A stretch of 64,000 nucleotides of DNA, taken from NCBI RefSeq assembly GCF_000196735.1, contig NC_014551.1, forward strand, positions 2,413,001 to 2,477,000, written 5' to 3'. The notes below the pieces were generated by a model. That model was given only the letters and a program-made list of their open reading frames with translations, was not told where the DNA came from and searched no databases. Made by a program: the position numbers and the translations under genes. Below, piece by piece: positions 25,782 to 34,861 of the stretch. This DNA comes from Bacillus amyloliquefaciens DSM 7 = ATCC 23350 (GTDB taxonomy: Bacteria; Bacillota; Bacilli; Bacillales; Bacillaceae). Each line of letters starts with the position of its first letter. Position 1 is the first letter of the stretch.

Positions 25782-25955
25782 TTAAAATGCCTGCTGAATG
25801 AACTTATTTCTGATAAACGGTATTTTTAAAAAGAAATGAATAAACGACCGTCTGATCCCCGGCTGGCTGAGCACGCTGTTCATCAGACGGTAGCGGTTTT
25901 GGTAAACGGCTAAAACAGATACGGCGCATAGTGAGTAGATCAACAATTTTTTCAT
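25782..25955 (-). CDS. yqgO: YqgO, small basic membrane-associated protein
   Basis: 57 residues from ATG at 25955, directly behind GGAGGGATAAG. One N-terminal hydrophobic segment ([16 protein letters not shown]), then an arginine-rich amphipathic remainder (RNKFIQQAF end). Function unknown. It follows yqgN by 70 bases on the same strand. Confidence 0.78.
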   Translation of the reverse strand: MKKLLIYSLCAVSVLAVYQNRYRLMNSVLSQPGIRRSFIHFFLKIPFIRNKFIQQAF

Positions 25956-26025
25956 CTTATCCCTCCTGCCCCTATCGTTTGTCAAACAGCGAAAATTATT
26001 CCGGTGCAAGACGTTTTTTATGCGA

Positions 26026-26580
26026 TTAAGCGATGATTTCAGATTCAGTCACGATCGTATCGACCGGAATATCGTGGGGCATGCGGGGAATGCGGTCCGT
26101 CAGCTGGCAGTCAAAGAGAAGCGACACGGTACGGCCGGCATAGCCGGTCAGGAACCTGTCATAATATCCTCCGCCGTATCCGATTCTGAAGCCTTCCCGG
26201 TCAAAAGCTACACCTGGCACAAGTACAAGATCAATGTCTTTTTGGGCCACTTTTTCCGTCAGGCTTTCGATCGGTTCACTAAGGCCAGCATATACGGTTT
26301 CCAGTTGATCATCCCCAGAAAATGTACGGAACTCCATTGCGCCCGTTTTCGGGAAGCATTTCTGGATACAGACTTGTTTTCCCTCTTTCCAAGCTTGTTC
26401 AATAATCGGCCGTGTCGGGATTTCCAAGCGTTTCGAGACGGTAACGGCGATCATGCGGGCTTGTTTCCATTCCTTTAAAGAAAACAGCGTTTCACGCATG
26501 CTGCGGCATTTTGCCTCCCATTCACTTTCTGTTATAGCAGAAAGCTTTGCTTTTATATCGGTTCTGATTTGTGCTTTCAC
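26026..26580 (-). CDS. yqgN: 5-formyltetrahydrofolate cyclo-ligase YqgN
   Basis: 184 residues from GTG at 26580, eight to ten bases after GGGAGG; a TTG at 26589 is too close to it. Converts 5-formyl-THF to 5,10-methenyl-THF using ATP. Family motifs are the [13 protein letters not shown] stretch ([10 protein letters not shown]), [27 protein letters not shown] (glycine-rich ATP/substrate loop) and the C-terminal [11 protein letters not shown]. Downstream of rpmGA behind that gene's terminator. Confidence 0.92.
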   Translation of the reverse strand: MKAQIRTDIKAKLSAITESEWEAKCRSMRETLFSLKEWKQARMIAVTVSKRLEIPTRPIIEQAWKEGKQVCIQKCFPKTGAMEFRTFSGDDQLETVYAGLSEPIESLTEKVAQKDIDLVLVPGVAFDREGFRIGYGGGYYDRFLTGYAGRTVSLLFDCQLTDRIPRMPHDIPVDTIVTESEIIA

Positions 26581-26606
26581 GTTCCTCAAACCTCCCTGAA
26601 AGACAA

Positions 26607-26645
26607 AAAAGCCAGAACTTTATTGAAAGCTCCAGCTTTTTTCCG
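26607..26645 (-). terminator. Terminator of rpmGA
   Basis: On the minus strand AGCTGGAGCTTT pairs with AAAGTTCTGGCT (some G-U pairs), then a six-T run. Confidence 0.8.
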
Positions 26646-26659
26646 CCGTTTTAAACAGC

Positions 26660-27156
<497 letters not shown>

Positions 27157-27510
27157 GTGGAAATTGCTATTATTGCGTTGTTTATCGTCAGTATAGCGCT
27201 TATTGCATTCTCATATTCTCAAAGAGATCCGATGAAAGACGTGGAACAGGAGCTTGAAACGCTTCAGCTTTCCGCCATGCAGGAAATTTACAAGTTAAAA
27301 AAGAAAATGACGGTGCTTGAAGAAGAATTGCTGGAAACCAACCTCGTGATCCGCAAAGCCAAAAGCAGCGGCATTAACCAAAAAATCGCCAAACAAATCA
27401 TTTCAAAATATAACAACGGGATGTCTGCCGAAGCCATCGCAAAAGCAGAGCACGTGTCTGTCGAGGACGTCAATACCATTATTAAAGATAATGAGAAGGT
27501 GCTCGTATGA
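27157..27510 (+). CDS. yqzD: YqzD, membrane-anchored coiled-coil/HTH-like protein
   Basis: 117 residues from GTG with GAAGGTGAT upstream. N-terminal membrane helix (IAIIALFIVSIALIAFSY), a coiled coil at about 25-70 (DVEQELETLQLSAMQEIYKLKKKMTVLEEELLE), then a helix-turn-helix-like end (IAKQIISKYNNGMSAEAIAKAEHVSVEDVNTII). Its stop overlaps the yqzC start as ATGA. Function unknown. Confidence 0.85.
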   Translation: MEIAIIALFIVSIALIAFSYSQRDPMKDVEQELETLQLSAMQEIYKLKKKMTVLEEELLETNLVIRKAKSSGINQKIAKQIISKYNNGMSAEAIAKAEHVSVEDVNTIIKDNEKVLV

Positions 27511-27971
27511 CAAAACGGGGCATTCAGGCTTTTGCAGCAGGCATGATTTTAGCGACGGCCGTCCTCGCCGCTGTCTTTTATTTGACTGACCATGACCAGG
27601 CAGCTGCCGTTAAAACTGAAAAAACAGCATTAACAGAAAAAGAAGTAAACAGCTACCTCGACTCCCAGCAAAAAGTCTCCGTCAAACGGGATGACTATCA
27701 AAAACTGCTTGACTCTAAAGAAAAATCGCTGAGCAACGATCAAAACTCAGACGCCAAAAAGAAAAAGGTAACATATAAACTGACGATTAAAGACGGAATG
27801 AGCACTGCTGATGTGTCATCCATTCTTGAAAAAGAAGGGATTATTCCTTCAGCGAAGGACTTTAATGATTACGTAATTGACGCTGGCTACCACAAAGAAA
27901 TCCGTGCCGGCCATTTCAAAGTCGACTCAGATATGAGCTTTAAGAAAATCGTCAAAACATTAACCCGCTAA
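27507..27971 (+). CDS. yqzC: YqzC, secreted/anchored protein with an MltG-like LysM subdomain
   Basis: 154 residues. N-terminal signal anchor (AFAAGMILATAVLAAVFYL), a polar linker, then about 65 residues YKLTIKDGMSTADVSSILEKEGIIPSAKDFNDYV...IRAGHFKVDSDMSFKKIVKTL. This resembles the LysM-like subdomain that precedes the catalytic part of YceG/MltG lytic transglycosylases, but no catalytic domain follows. It may bind wall glycan; that is inference. Confidence 0.85.
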   Translation: MTKRGIQAFAAGMILATAVLAAVFYLTDHDQAAAVKTEKTALTEKEVNSYLDSQQKVSVKRDDYQKLLDSKEKSLSNDQNSDAKKKKVTYKLTIKDGMSTADVSSILEKEGIIPSAKDFNDYVIDAGYHKEIRAGHFKVDSDMSFKKIVKTLTR

Positions 27972-28023
27972 AAAAGCTTGCAGGCATCGTCCATTCAGAT
28001 GGATACGGCCGGCAGGCTTTTTT
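27970..28023 (+). terminator. Terminator of yqzC
   Basis: Long interrupted stem from AAAAAAGC to GCTTTTTT with inner GTCCAT-TCAG-ATGGAT. Confidence 0.85.
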
Positions 28024-28035
28024 AATGAGCAATAT

Positions 28036-28071
28036 AAAACGGACCCGGTCTATGGCCGGGCCCGTTTTTTT
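28036..28071. terminator. Terminator of the pst operon
   Basis: ACGGACCCGG-N6-CCGGGCCCGT with one mismatch, flanked by A and T runs on both sides. On the minus strand it ends pstBB, whose last codons lie at its edge. Confidence 0.88.
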
Positions 28072-28852
28072 ATCCGAATTTTCCGCTGATATAGTCATGC
28101 GTTTTTTGGTGATCCGGCTGTGAAAAGATTTTTCCCGTATCACCCCACTCTACCAGTTCGCCCATATAGAAAAACGCGGTTTGGTCAGAGACCCTTGCAG
28201 CCTGCTGCATATTGTGCGTCACAATGACAATCGTGTACTTTTCTTTCAAAGTCAAAATAAGCTCTTCTATTTTCCGGGTGGACACGGGGTCGAGGGCAGA
28301 CGTCGGTTCATCCATCAGAAGGACGTCCGGTTTTGTGGCGAGCGCCCTTGCGATGCACAGCCGCTGCTGCTGGCCGCCCGACAGTGAAAGCGCCTGCTGG
28401 TGAAGACGATCCTTCACTTCATCCCAGAGCGCCGCGGCCTTTAAAGATTCCTCGGCGATTTCAAGCAGTTTCTTTTTATTTTTTTCGCCATGTATTCTCG
28501 GGCCGTAGACGACATTTTCAAATATGGACTGCGGAAACGGATTGCCTTTTTGAAACACCATACCGATCTGTTTTCTTAATTCTGCCGCATCCGTCTTCTC
28601 CTTCAGCAGATTGCGTCCGTTATAGATCATGTCACCTGTCACTTTGACATTCGGAGCCATTTGCAGCATTAAGTTTAATGTTTTAATAAAAGTGGATTTA
28701 CCGCAGCCGGACGGACCGATGATGGCAGTTACTTTCCGCTCCTCAAATCCGATCGTGATGTCTTTTAAAGCTTGATGAGCCCCGTACCATACGTTCATGC
28801 CGTGAATATCAAATAAATTCTGTGTGTGCACCGCTTCTTTCACAACGCTCAC
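28070..28852 (-). CDS. pstBB: Phosphate ABC transporter ATPase PstBB
   Basis: 260 residues from GTG at 28852. Walker [19 protein letters not shown]-loop [12 protein letters not shown], signature [15 protein letters not shown], Walker [14 protein letters not shown], His switch IVTHNMQQA. Second of two tandem PstB ATPases energising phosphate import. Eleven bases after pstBA. Confidence 0.96.
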   Translation of the reverse strand: MSVVKEAVHTQNLFDIHGMNVWYGAHQALKDITIGFEERKVTAIIGPSGCGKSTFIKTLNLMLQMAPNVKVTGDMIYNGRNLLKEKTDAAELRKQIGMVFQKGNPFPQSIFENVVYGPRIHGEKNKKKLLEIAEESLKAAALWDEVKDRLHQQALSLSGGQQQRLCIARALATKPDVLLMDEPTSALDPVSTRKIEELILTLKEKYTIVIVTHNMQQAARVSDQTAFFYMGELVEWGDTGKIFSQPDHQKTHDYISGKFG

Positions 28853-28863
28853 GGTCCTTCCCC

Positions 28864-29670
28864 CTATCCGAACTTTCCGTTAATGTAGTCATCTGTCTTT
28901 TGCTCCTTGGGACTCGTAAAAATCTGTTCTGTCTGCCCGTATTCCACTACTTCTCCGTTTAAAAAGAATGCCGTGCGGTCAGACACCCTCAGGGCCTGCT
29001 GCATGTTATGCGTAACGATAATAATAGAATAATCTTTCTTCAGTTCTGTCAGCAGCGTCTCGATTCTGGCGTTTGAAATGGGGTCCAGAGCTGAGGCCGG
29101 CTCATCTAAAAGAAGCACGGCGGGTTTCATCGCAAGCGTACGGGCGATGCATAGACGCTGCTGCTGGCCGCCTGATAACGAAAGAGCCGATGAATGAAGC
29201 CGGTCTTTGACTTCATCCCAAAGCGCCGCCTTCGTTAAACTTTCTTCTACCGCTTCGTCCAAAACGGCTTTTCTGCGTTCACCCGCATACTTGAGCGCAT
29301 GTGTGATGTTATTGTAAATGGATTTCGGGAACGGATTCGGTTTTTGAAACACCATACCGATCTCCCTTCTGAGAGACACGACATTAATCTCATCTCCCAG
29401 AATATTCAGTCCTTCATAAAGGATGTCCCCCTCGCTTCTCGCAGAAGGGATGGCATCATTCATTCTGTTAATCTGTCTCAGAAATGTTGATTTTCCGCAG
29501 CCGGACGGACCGATCAGAGCCGTCACCGCATGTTTTTCAATATCCATGTTTACATGTTTAACCGCTTGTTTGTCACCGTAATAAATTGATAAATCATTCA
29601 CTTCCAAAATCGAAGACTCCGGCGATCGCTTTGTCTGTTCGGATTGTTCCCTGACGATGTGATCTATCAT
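28864..29670 (-). CDS. pstBA: Phosphate ABC transporter ATPase PstBA
   Basis: 268 residues, paralogue of PstBB with a longer N-terminal extension ([20 protein letters not shown]). Walker [18 protein letters not shown]-loop [12 protein letters not shown], signature [14 protein letters not shown], Walker [12 protein letters not shown] (alanine where PstBB has threonine). Works on the cytoplasmic face with PstA and PstC. Confidence 0.96.
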   Translation of the reverse strand: MIDHIVREQSEQTKRSPESSILEVNDLSIYYGDKQAVKHVNMDIEKHAVTALIGPSGCGKSTFLRQINRMNDAIPSARSEGDILYEGLNILGDEINVVSLRREIGMVFQKPNPFPKSIYNNITHALKYAGERRKAVLDEAVEESLTKAALWDEVKDRLHSSALSLSGGQQQRLCIARTLAMKPAVLLLDEPASALDPISNARIETLLTELKKDYSIIIVTHNMQQALRVSDRTAFFLNGEVVEYGQTEQIFTSPKEQKTDDYINGKFG

Positions 29671-29688
29671 GTTTTCGCCTCTTTTCGA

Positions 29689-30573
29689 TTAATTTGCCGT
29701 AAGCTTTTTATAAATGGCAGATCCGAGCCATCTTGCACAAAGGTTAAACAAGAGCACCGAGATCACCAGCACTGCCGAGCCGCCGTTTGCAATCGCTTCT
29801 GCATCGGGAATGATTCCCTGCGTATTGACACTCCATATATGAACCGCCAGCGTTTCAGCCGGCCTGAAAATGTTTAAAGGAGAGGCTTCCGAAAACGGGT
29901 TCAAATCCGTAAAGTTCAGCCGCGGCGTTGTCAGCCCCGCTGTAAATAACAATGCCGCCGCTTCTCCGAATACTCTTCCTGATGCCAAAATGGCGCCGGT
30001 TAAAATCGAAGGAATCGCACTCGGAATCAGCACGGTTTTGACGGTATACCATCTCGATACGCCTAAAGCGAGAGAAGCTTCTTTCAGCTCCTTAGGAACT
30101 GCGGTGAGCGCGCCTTCTGTCACCCGGACCATTACGGGAAGATTAAAGACCGTTAATGCGAGCGCGCCCCCGATAATCGTGTAGCCCCATCCGGTCAGGT
30201 TCACAAACATCAGCATGCCGAACATCCCGATAACAATCGACGGAAGCGACGACAGAACTTCAATACACGTTCTGATAAAATCTGTGACTTTATTTTGCGG
30301 CGCATATTCAGCCATAAAGACGCCGCCCCCCACACCAAGCGGTATCGTGATCAGCATGGTGATAAACAGAATGTAAAAGGAGTTAAAAAGCTGATCCCGT
30401 ATCCCGCCGCCGGACGCGATGGCGCTCGATTTTGACGTAAGAAAATGCAAGGTGATTTCAGAGACGCCGTGAATCAGAATATACAAAAACAATCCTGCCA
30501 AAATCGCCGCGATCACAGCGGCGCATAAACCGAATACACCGGTGGCCAATTTATCCGTTATTTTCCGGTTCAT
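29689..30573 (-). CDS. pstA: Phosphate ABC transporter permease PstA
   Basis: 294 residues, six membrane spans. The EAA-type loop that docks the ATPase reads ELKEASLALGVSRWYTVKTVLIPSAIPSILTG. The start codon shares one base with the pstC stop, indicating coupling. Followed 18 bases later by pstBA. Confidence 0.96.
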   Translation of the reverse strand: MNRKITDKLATGVFGLCAAVIAAILAGLFLYILIHGVSEITLHFLTSKSSAIASGGGIRDQLFNSFYILFITMLITIPLGVGGGVFMAEYAPQNKVTDFIRTCIEVLSSLPSIVIGMFGMLMFVNLTGWGYTIIGGALALTVFNLPVMVRVTEGALTAVPKELKEASLALGVSRWYTVKTVLIPSAIPSILTGAILASGRVFGEAAALLFTAGLTTPRLNFTDLNPFSEASPLNIFRPAETLAVHIWSVNTQGIIPDAEAIANGGSAVLVISVLLFNLCARWLGSAIYKKLTAN

Positions 30574-31502
30574 TACACTTTCCTCCTAGATGACAAGTAG
30601 CGTATGAGCAATATAAACAGAAACGACATAATGAGAAGAACAAGCCCCATCGACCATAACGTATTATTTTCAATACTGCCGTATGTGGTATGGCCCATGT
30701 TTAAGGTGATAATCGTCGTTAATGTTCCCGCCGTATCAAGCAAGCTTTCCGGCAGAAGCTTTGTATTTCCGATAACCATCTGTACGGCGAGAGCTTCTCC
30801 GAACGCTCTTGCCATCCCGAGCACGACAGCGGTCAGCAATGTCGGAAACGCCGCCGGGATGAGCACCTTCCTGATTGTCTGCCATCTCGTCGCACCAAGC
30901 GCATATGAACCGTCGCGAAGGTGTTTCGGAAGTGACGCAAGCGCATCAGCGGAAATCGACGTAATGGTCGGCAGAATCATAACCGATAGCACGATCGTTC
31001 CCGCCAGAAGGCTGTGACCCGTTCCGCTTGATTTAAAAGAGCCAATAAACGGAACCAATACTGTAAGACCTATGAATCCATAAACGACGGACGGAATGCC
31101 GACAAGCAGCTCAATTACCGGCTGCAGTACCTTTTTCCCCCAAGTCGGCGCAATTTCCGTCATAAACACAGCACCCGCGATACCGAGGGGTGCTGCGATC
31201 AAAGCGGAAAGAACCGTGACCGCAAATGATCCGAAAATAAAAGGCAGCGCGCCGAACTCAGGCTTTGCCTGGGTTGGATTCCAATTCAGACTTGTTAAGA
31301 ACTCAATCGGGCTTACACCATTTACAAAAAAAGATTGCAGCCCCTTAATGCCGAGAAAGATTGTGATCGCCGCTGATGCCGCAATGATAATCGCCGCACA
31401 GACAGACACAATCACTCTTCCGCGGACTTCATCCAATTGCCTGTTTTGTTTTGAGCTTATTAAGCGTTCGCTTACAGACTCTTTTTCTCTGTGATTTATC
31501 AT
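30573..31502 (-). CDS. pstC: Phosphate ABC transporter permease PstC
   Basis: 309 residues, six membrane spans after a charged cytoplasmic start (MINHREKESVSERLISSKQNRQLDEVRG). EAA loop HLRDGSYALGATRWQTIRKVLIPAAFPTLLT. Partner of PstA; second gene of the operon with AGGAGTG upstream. Confidence 0.96.
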   Translation of the reverse strand: MINHREKESVSERLISSKQNRQLDEVRGRVIVSVCAAIIIAASAAITIFLGIKGLQSFFVNGVSPIEFLTSLNWNPTQAKPEFGALPFIFGSFAVTVLSALIAAPLGIAGAVFMTEIAPTWGKKVLQPVIELLVGIPSVVYGFIGLTVLVPFIGSFKSSGTGHSLLAGTIVLSVMILPTITSISADALASLPKHLRDGSYALGATRWQTIRKVLIPAAFPTLLTAVVLGMARAFGEALAVQMVIGNTKLLPESLLDTAGTLTTIITLNMGHTTYGSIENNTLWSMGLVLLIMSFLFILLIRYLSSRRKV

Positions 31503-31550
31503 TTGTTTACACTCCTATAAAGAAGAAGAGGCGGGGAGCCCGCCCTCCCC

Positions 31551-32453
31551 TCAGCTTTGCTTGCCGTTTGCGTCACGTGTGACTTTCATATCAGAGATCG
31601 GAATGTAGCCCTGATCTTTTACGATACTTTTCTGAACATCATCACTGTTCAAATAGTCAAGAAATGTTTTTGCCAGGCCTGACGCGTCACCTTTCGTATA
31701 AGAGTGCTCGTAAGCCCAAATCGGATATTCGCCTGTGACGACATTTTTCTCTTCCGGTTTGATGCCGCCGATCGATAAAGGCGTTACTTTATCATCGTTT
31801 ATATAAGAGAATGCCAGATAACCGATTGCTCCCGGTGTTTCCGCAATGATTTTTTTGACTGTATTGGAGGAATCCTCCGTGATGCCCTCAGCCGGCTCTG
31901 CTCCGTCAAGAGCGTATTTGACGAATGTAGCGCGTGTTCCTGATGAATCAGGACGGTTCACGAGAGTAATCTTTTGATCTTTCCCGCCAAGCTCTTTCCA
32001 GTTTTTGATTTTGCCTGTAAAGACGTCTGCCAGCTGTTTTTTGGTTATATCCTTCACACCCGCACCCGGGTTAACCGCAGCTGCCATCGCTACTACCGCT
32101 ACACGGTGATCTTTTAGGGCTTTCGCATCAATGCCTTCTTTTTCTTCGGCAAAGACATCTGAGTTGCCGATTTGCACTGCGCCTTCAGACACTTGCGAAA
32201 GACCTGTTCCTGAACCTCCCGCTTGTACCTGCACATCAGCATCCGGATGTTTTTCCATAAACTTTTCCGCCGCTGCCAGTACTAACGGCTGCATGGCTGA
32301 TGAACCAGAAATGGTTAAAGAACCTGATGCTTTTTTATCCTCACTTGCAGATTGGCCGTCCGTCTTGCCGCTTTCCTTTGCATTTCCGCATGCTGCAGCA
32401 ACGATCATAACAGCAGCCATCAGAAGCGTAAGCATCCATTTGTTTTTTTTCAT
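31551..32453 (-). CDS. pstS: Phosphate-binding lipoprotein PstS
   Basis: 300 residues from ATG at 32453; the frame runs 45 codons further upstream through the promoter and is not used. Signal peptide with lipobox VAAAC-GNAKESG. Phosphate-contact stretches TISGSSAMQPL, GSGTGLSQVSEGAVQIGNSDVFA and NRPDSSGTRATF. Captures inorganic phosphate at the outer membrane face and passes it to PstCA. First gene of the PhoP-controlled operon. Confidence 0.96.
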   Translation of the reverse strand: MKKNKWMLTLLMAAVMIVAAACGNAKESGKTDGQSASEDKKASGSLTISGSSAMQPLVLAAAEKFMEKHPDADVQVQAGGSGTGLSQVSEGAVQIGNSDVFAEEKEGIDAKALKDHRVAVVAMAAAVNPGAGVKDITKKQLADVFTGKIKNWKELGGKDQKITLVNRPDSSGTRATFVKYALDGAEPAEGITEDSSNTVKKIIAETPGAIGYLAFSYINDDKVTPLSIGGIKPEEKNVVTGEYPIWAYEHSYTKGDASGLAKTFLDYLNSDDVQKSIVKDQGYIPISDMKVTRDANGKQS

Positions 32454-32495
32454 TTCCTGAATTCCCCCTGCGTTTAATGTGTAATTTGTCCTACA

Positions 32496-32554
32496 CGTAT
32501 AGAGTAAAGGGTTCGTGTAAAATGCGTATAAATCAAATGTTAAGGTTTTGTAAA
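32496..32554 (-). promoter_or_regulatory. pstS promoter with four PhoP boxes
   Basis: On the minus strand hexamers TTTACA, TTAACA, TTTATA, TTTACA (plus-strand 32549-32554, 32538-32543, 32527-32532, 32516-32521) repeat exactly every 11 bases. A TATACG -10-like element follows at 32496-32501. This is the PhoP~P binding pattern of phosphate-starvation genes. Confidence 0.88.
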
Positions 32555-32572
32555 TCCGGATGTTTTTTTGTA

Positions 32573-32606
32573 TAAAAAAAACGCCCACAAGTTGTGAGCG
32601 TTTTTT
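32573..32606 (-). terminator. Terminator of pbpA
   Basis: ACGC-CACAA...TTGTG-GCGT stem with A run on one side and T run on the other, just after the pbpA stop. Confidence 0.85.
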
Positions 32607-32609
32607 CTA

Positions 32610-34760
32610 TCAGTTATTTGTATTGCCGTTTTCAGCGTCTTTCTGGATTTTATCTTCGTTTTTCTGCTTCGTATTATTTTCTTCTTGCTTCTTTTTCAGC
32701 TCGAAGTATTTGTCTAGTACCGCTTCCCCAATGTCATTGGTGATAGAATATCTGTCATTGTAATTTTCGTAAGCCCATGGAACTACGACCGAAATGGCAA
32801 CTTCAGGATGATCTGCAGGCGCATAAGCTACAAGTGTTGTGTTGTAAGTAGACGCGCCGGTTCTTGATTTTATAGGACCATCATAGAAGGCCTGTGCGGT
32901 TCCCGTTTTACCAGCAGGGTTATAACTTTTATTAGCAAAATTTGCTCTTGCAGTACCTTGAGCGCCTTGCATAACAAGCTTAAAACCTTGCTGAACACGT
33001 TTAATTTCACTTTCCGTCATATCGAGGCGGTTCATTACTTCCGGGTTAACCGATTCAACAACGGCTCCGATACCTTTTTTAGAATCAGGCTTTCGTACTT
33101 CTTTTACGATTTGAGGTTTCATACGAAAGCCTCCATTGGCAATGGTCGATACATACTGAGCCATTTGAAGCGGTGTATATGTGTCAAATTGTCCGATCGC
33201 AAAGTCAAGCAGGAACCCTGACTGTCTTTTAGTTCCCACATATCCTGTCGCTTCATTCGGAAGATCAATGCCCGTTTTTACACCTAAACCGAATTCACTG
33301 AAGTAATAACGAAATTTATCGAATGCGCTGTAATCAAGCGGCAATGAATGCCCCGATATATATTTACCCTTACCAATCGCAATCGCAGTTTTAAACATAT
33401 ATACGTTAGAGGAACGCTCAAGAGCTGTTAAATCATTTATCGGTCCCATCACACTTACCGACTTTTTAGGAGGGGAATCTTTAATATTCAAAACTTCGTC
33501 CGTAAAGATATTCCCGATTTTTATAGCACCTGTCTGATAACCAGTTAACAGCGTTGCTCCTTTTACAGCTGAACCCATGTTATAAGAAGACGTCATTGTT
33601 CCTAGTGCATAATCATCAATTTTATATTTACCGTTTACTTGTTTAATTTGTTTGCCCGCCATTGTAAGCACTTCTCCGTTGCGCGGGTCCATCATTACGA
33701 CAAATGCCCTGTCAAGCAGCTGTGTACTTGGTCTTGCCTTTGCCGCTCTTAAATTTTTCTCAATAATTTTTTCAACGTCTTTTTGCAATTCGGTATCTAT
33801 GGTGAGCACTAAATCGTCACCGGCTTTACCTTTTGTAACCGTTTCAGTATCTGTCACGTTTCCAGAGGAGTCAGTTACGTTTCTCACTTTTTCTTTTTGT
33901 CCCTGGAGCAGATTTTCATATTGATACTCTAAATAACTTTTTCCAACCCTGTCATTCCTGCTATAGCCTAGCGACAAATAATGTTCAAGAAGGTTTGAAG
34001 GGAGCCCTTCATTGGAACTCGAGACACTGCCGAGAACTGATTTTAATAATCCTTTATTTGGATAAGACCGTTCCCAGTCAGACGTCACGTCAACCCCCGG
34101 CAGTTCATCTAAATGTTCGCTGACGACGGCCATTTCTTTAGCCGACACACCTTCATTTTTGATGTATTGAGGAGTCAGTGAGTAGCCTGAATCCATCTGC
34201 CTTTTGATCGCAAGGACCTGCATATCTTTTGAAGTGAGTTCGTTCAGCTGTTTGTCCGTGATCCGTTTCAGCTGAAGCTGGTATAAATCATCGTCAGACA
34301 GCTTTTTGTCCTCAGCTTTTTGCTTTTCTTTTGCCGTAATCAGTTTTTTTGCCTCATCAGGCCTCGTTAACATCCAATAGTCTTTTTTGTCCCGTTCAGT
34401 CACCTTTTTGGTGCTTACCTTAATCATACCAGACAATTTTTTTGCGATTTTTAAACGCTGCGCCTGGGTGGTTGAGGCTGAACGTGTATATGTAATCGCA
34501 TTTAATGCTTTATTCGTTACGATGGGATTAAGGTTCCGGTCGTATATTTTCCCTCTCGGAACCGCCGTGCTGACATCAGACTCCTCTTGCTTGTTGGCGG
34601 CGTTTTTATAGTCATCACCCTGAACGATCTGCTTGATGCCAAGCTCGACGATAATCCACGTAAAAATAAGAAACGCGGCCAAAAACAAAAAATTAAGCCG
34701 GATCGGCAGTGATTTTTTCTTTTCTTTGTTTACTGCTATTTTCTTTTTATTTCTCCTCAT
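32610..34760 (-). CDS. pbpA: Penicillin-binding protein 2A (class B transpeptidase)
   Basis: 716 residues. Short basic cytoplasmic start, one membrane anchor (LNFLFLAAFLIFTWIIVELGI), a dimerisation domain, then the transpeptidase domain with SxxK at SAVK 397-400, SSN at 450-452 and KTG at 618-620. The tail is low-complexity (KKQEENNTKQKNEDK). Makes side-wall crosslinks during elongation. Separate unit between pst and yqgE. Confidence 0.95.
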   Translation of the reverse strand: MRRNKKKIAVNKEKKKSLPIRLNFLFLAAFLIFTWIIVELGIKQIVQGDDYKNAANKQEESDVSTAVPRGKIYDRNLNPIVTNKALNAITYTRSASTTQAQRLKIAKKLSGMIKVSTKKVTERDKKDYWMLTRPDEAKKLITAKEKQKAEDKKLSDDDLYQLQLKRITDKQLNELTSKDMQVLAIKRQMDSGYSLTPQYIKNEGVSAKEMAVVSEHLDELPGVDVTSDWERSYPNKGLLKSVLGSVSSSNEGLPSNLLEHYLSLGYSRNDRVGKSYLEYQYENLLQGQKEKVRNVTDSSGNVTDTETVTKGKAGDDLVLTIDTELQKDVEKIIEKNLRAAKARPSTQLLDRAFVVMMDPRNGEVLTMAGKQIKQVNGKYKIDDYALGTMTSSYNMGSAVKGATLLTGYQTGAIKIGNIFTDEVLNIKDSPPKKSVSVMGPINDLTALERSSNVYMFKTAIAIGKGKYISGHSLPLDYSAFDKFRYYFSEFGLGVKTGIDLPNEATGYVGTKRQSGFLLDFAIGQFDTYTPLQMAQYVSTIANGGFRMKPQIVKEVRKPDSKKGIGAVVESVNPEVMNRLDMTESEIKRVQQGFKLVMQGAQGTARANFANKSYNPAGKTGTAQAFYDGPIKSRTGASTYNTTLVAYAPADHPEVAISVVVPWAYENYNDRYSITNDIGEAVLDKYFELKKKQEENNTKQKNEDKIQKDAENGNTNN

Positions 34761-34787
34761 GACATCACCTTTTCTTATTTACAGAAA

Positions 34788-34820
34788 GAAATGACACCCT
34801 CTTTTCAGGTGCCATTTTTC
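34788..34820 (-). terminator. Terminator of yqgE
   Basis: On the minus strand AATGGCACC pairs with GGGTGTCATT, followed by TCTTT. Confidence 0.75.
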
Positions 34821-34861
34821 ATTCTAAAGGTTTTTTCGATATTTTTCTACAGATAACCCTT

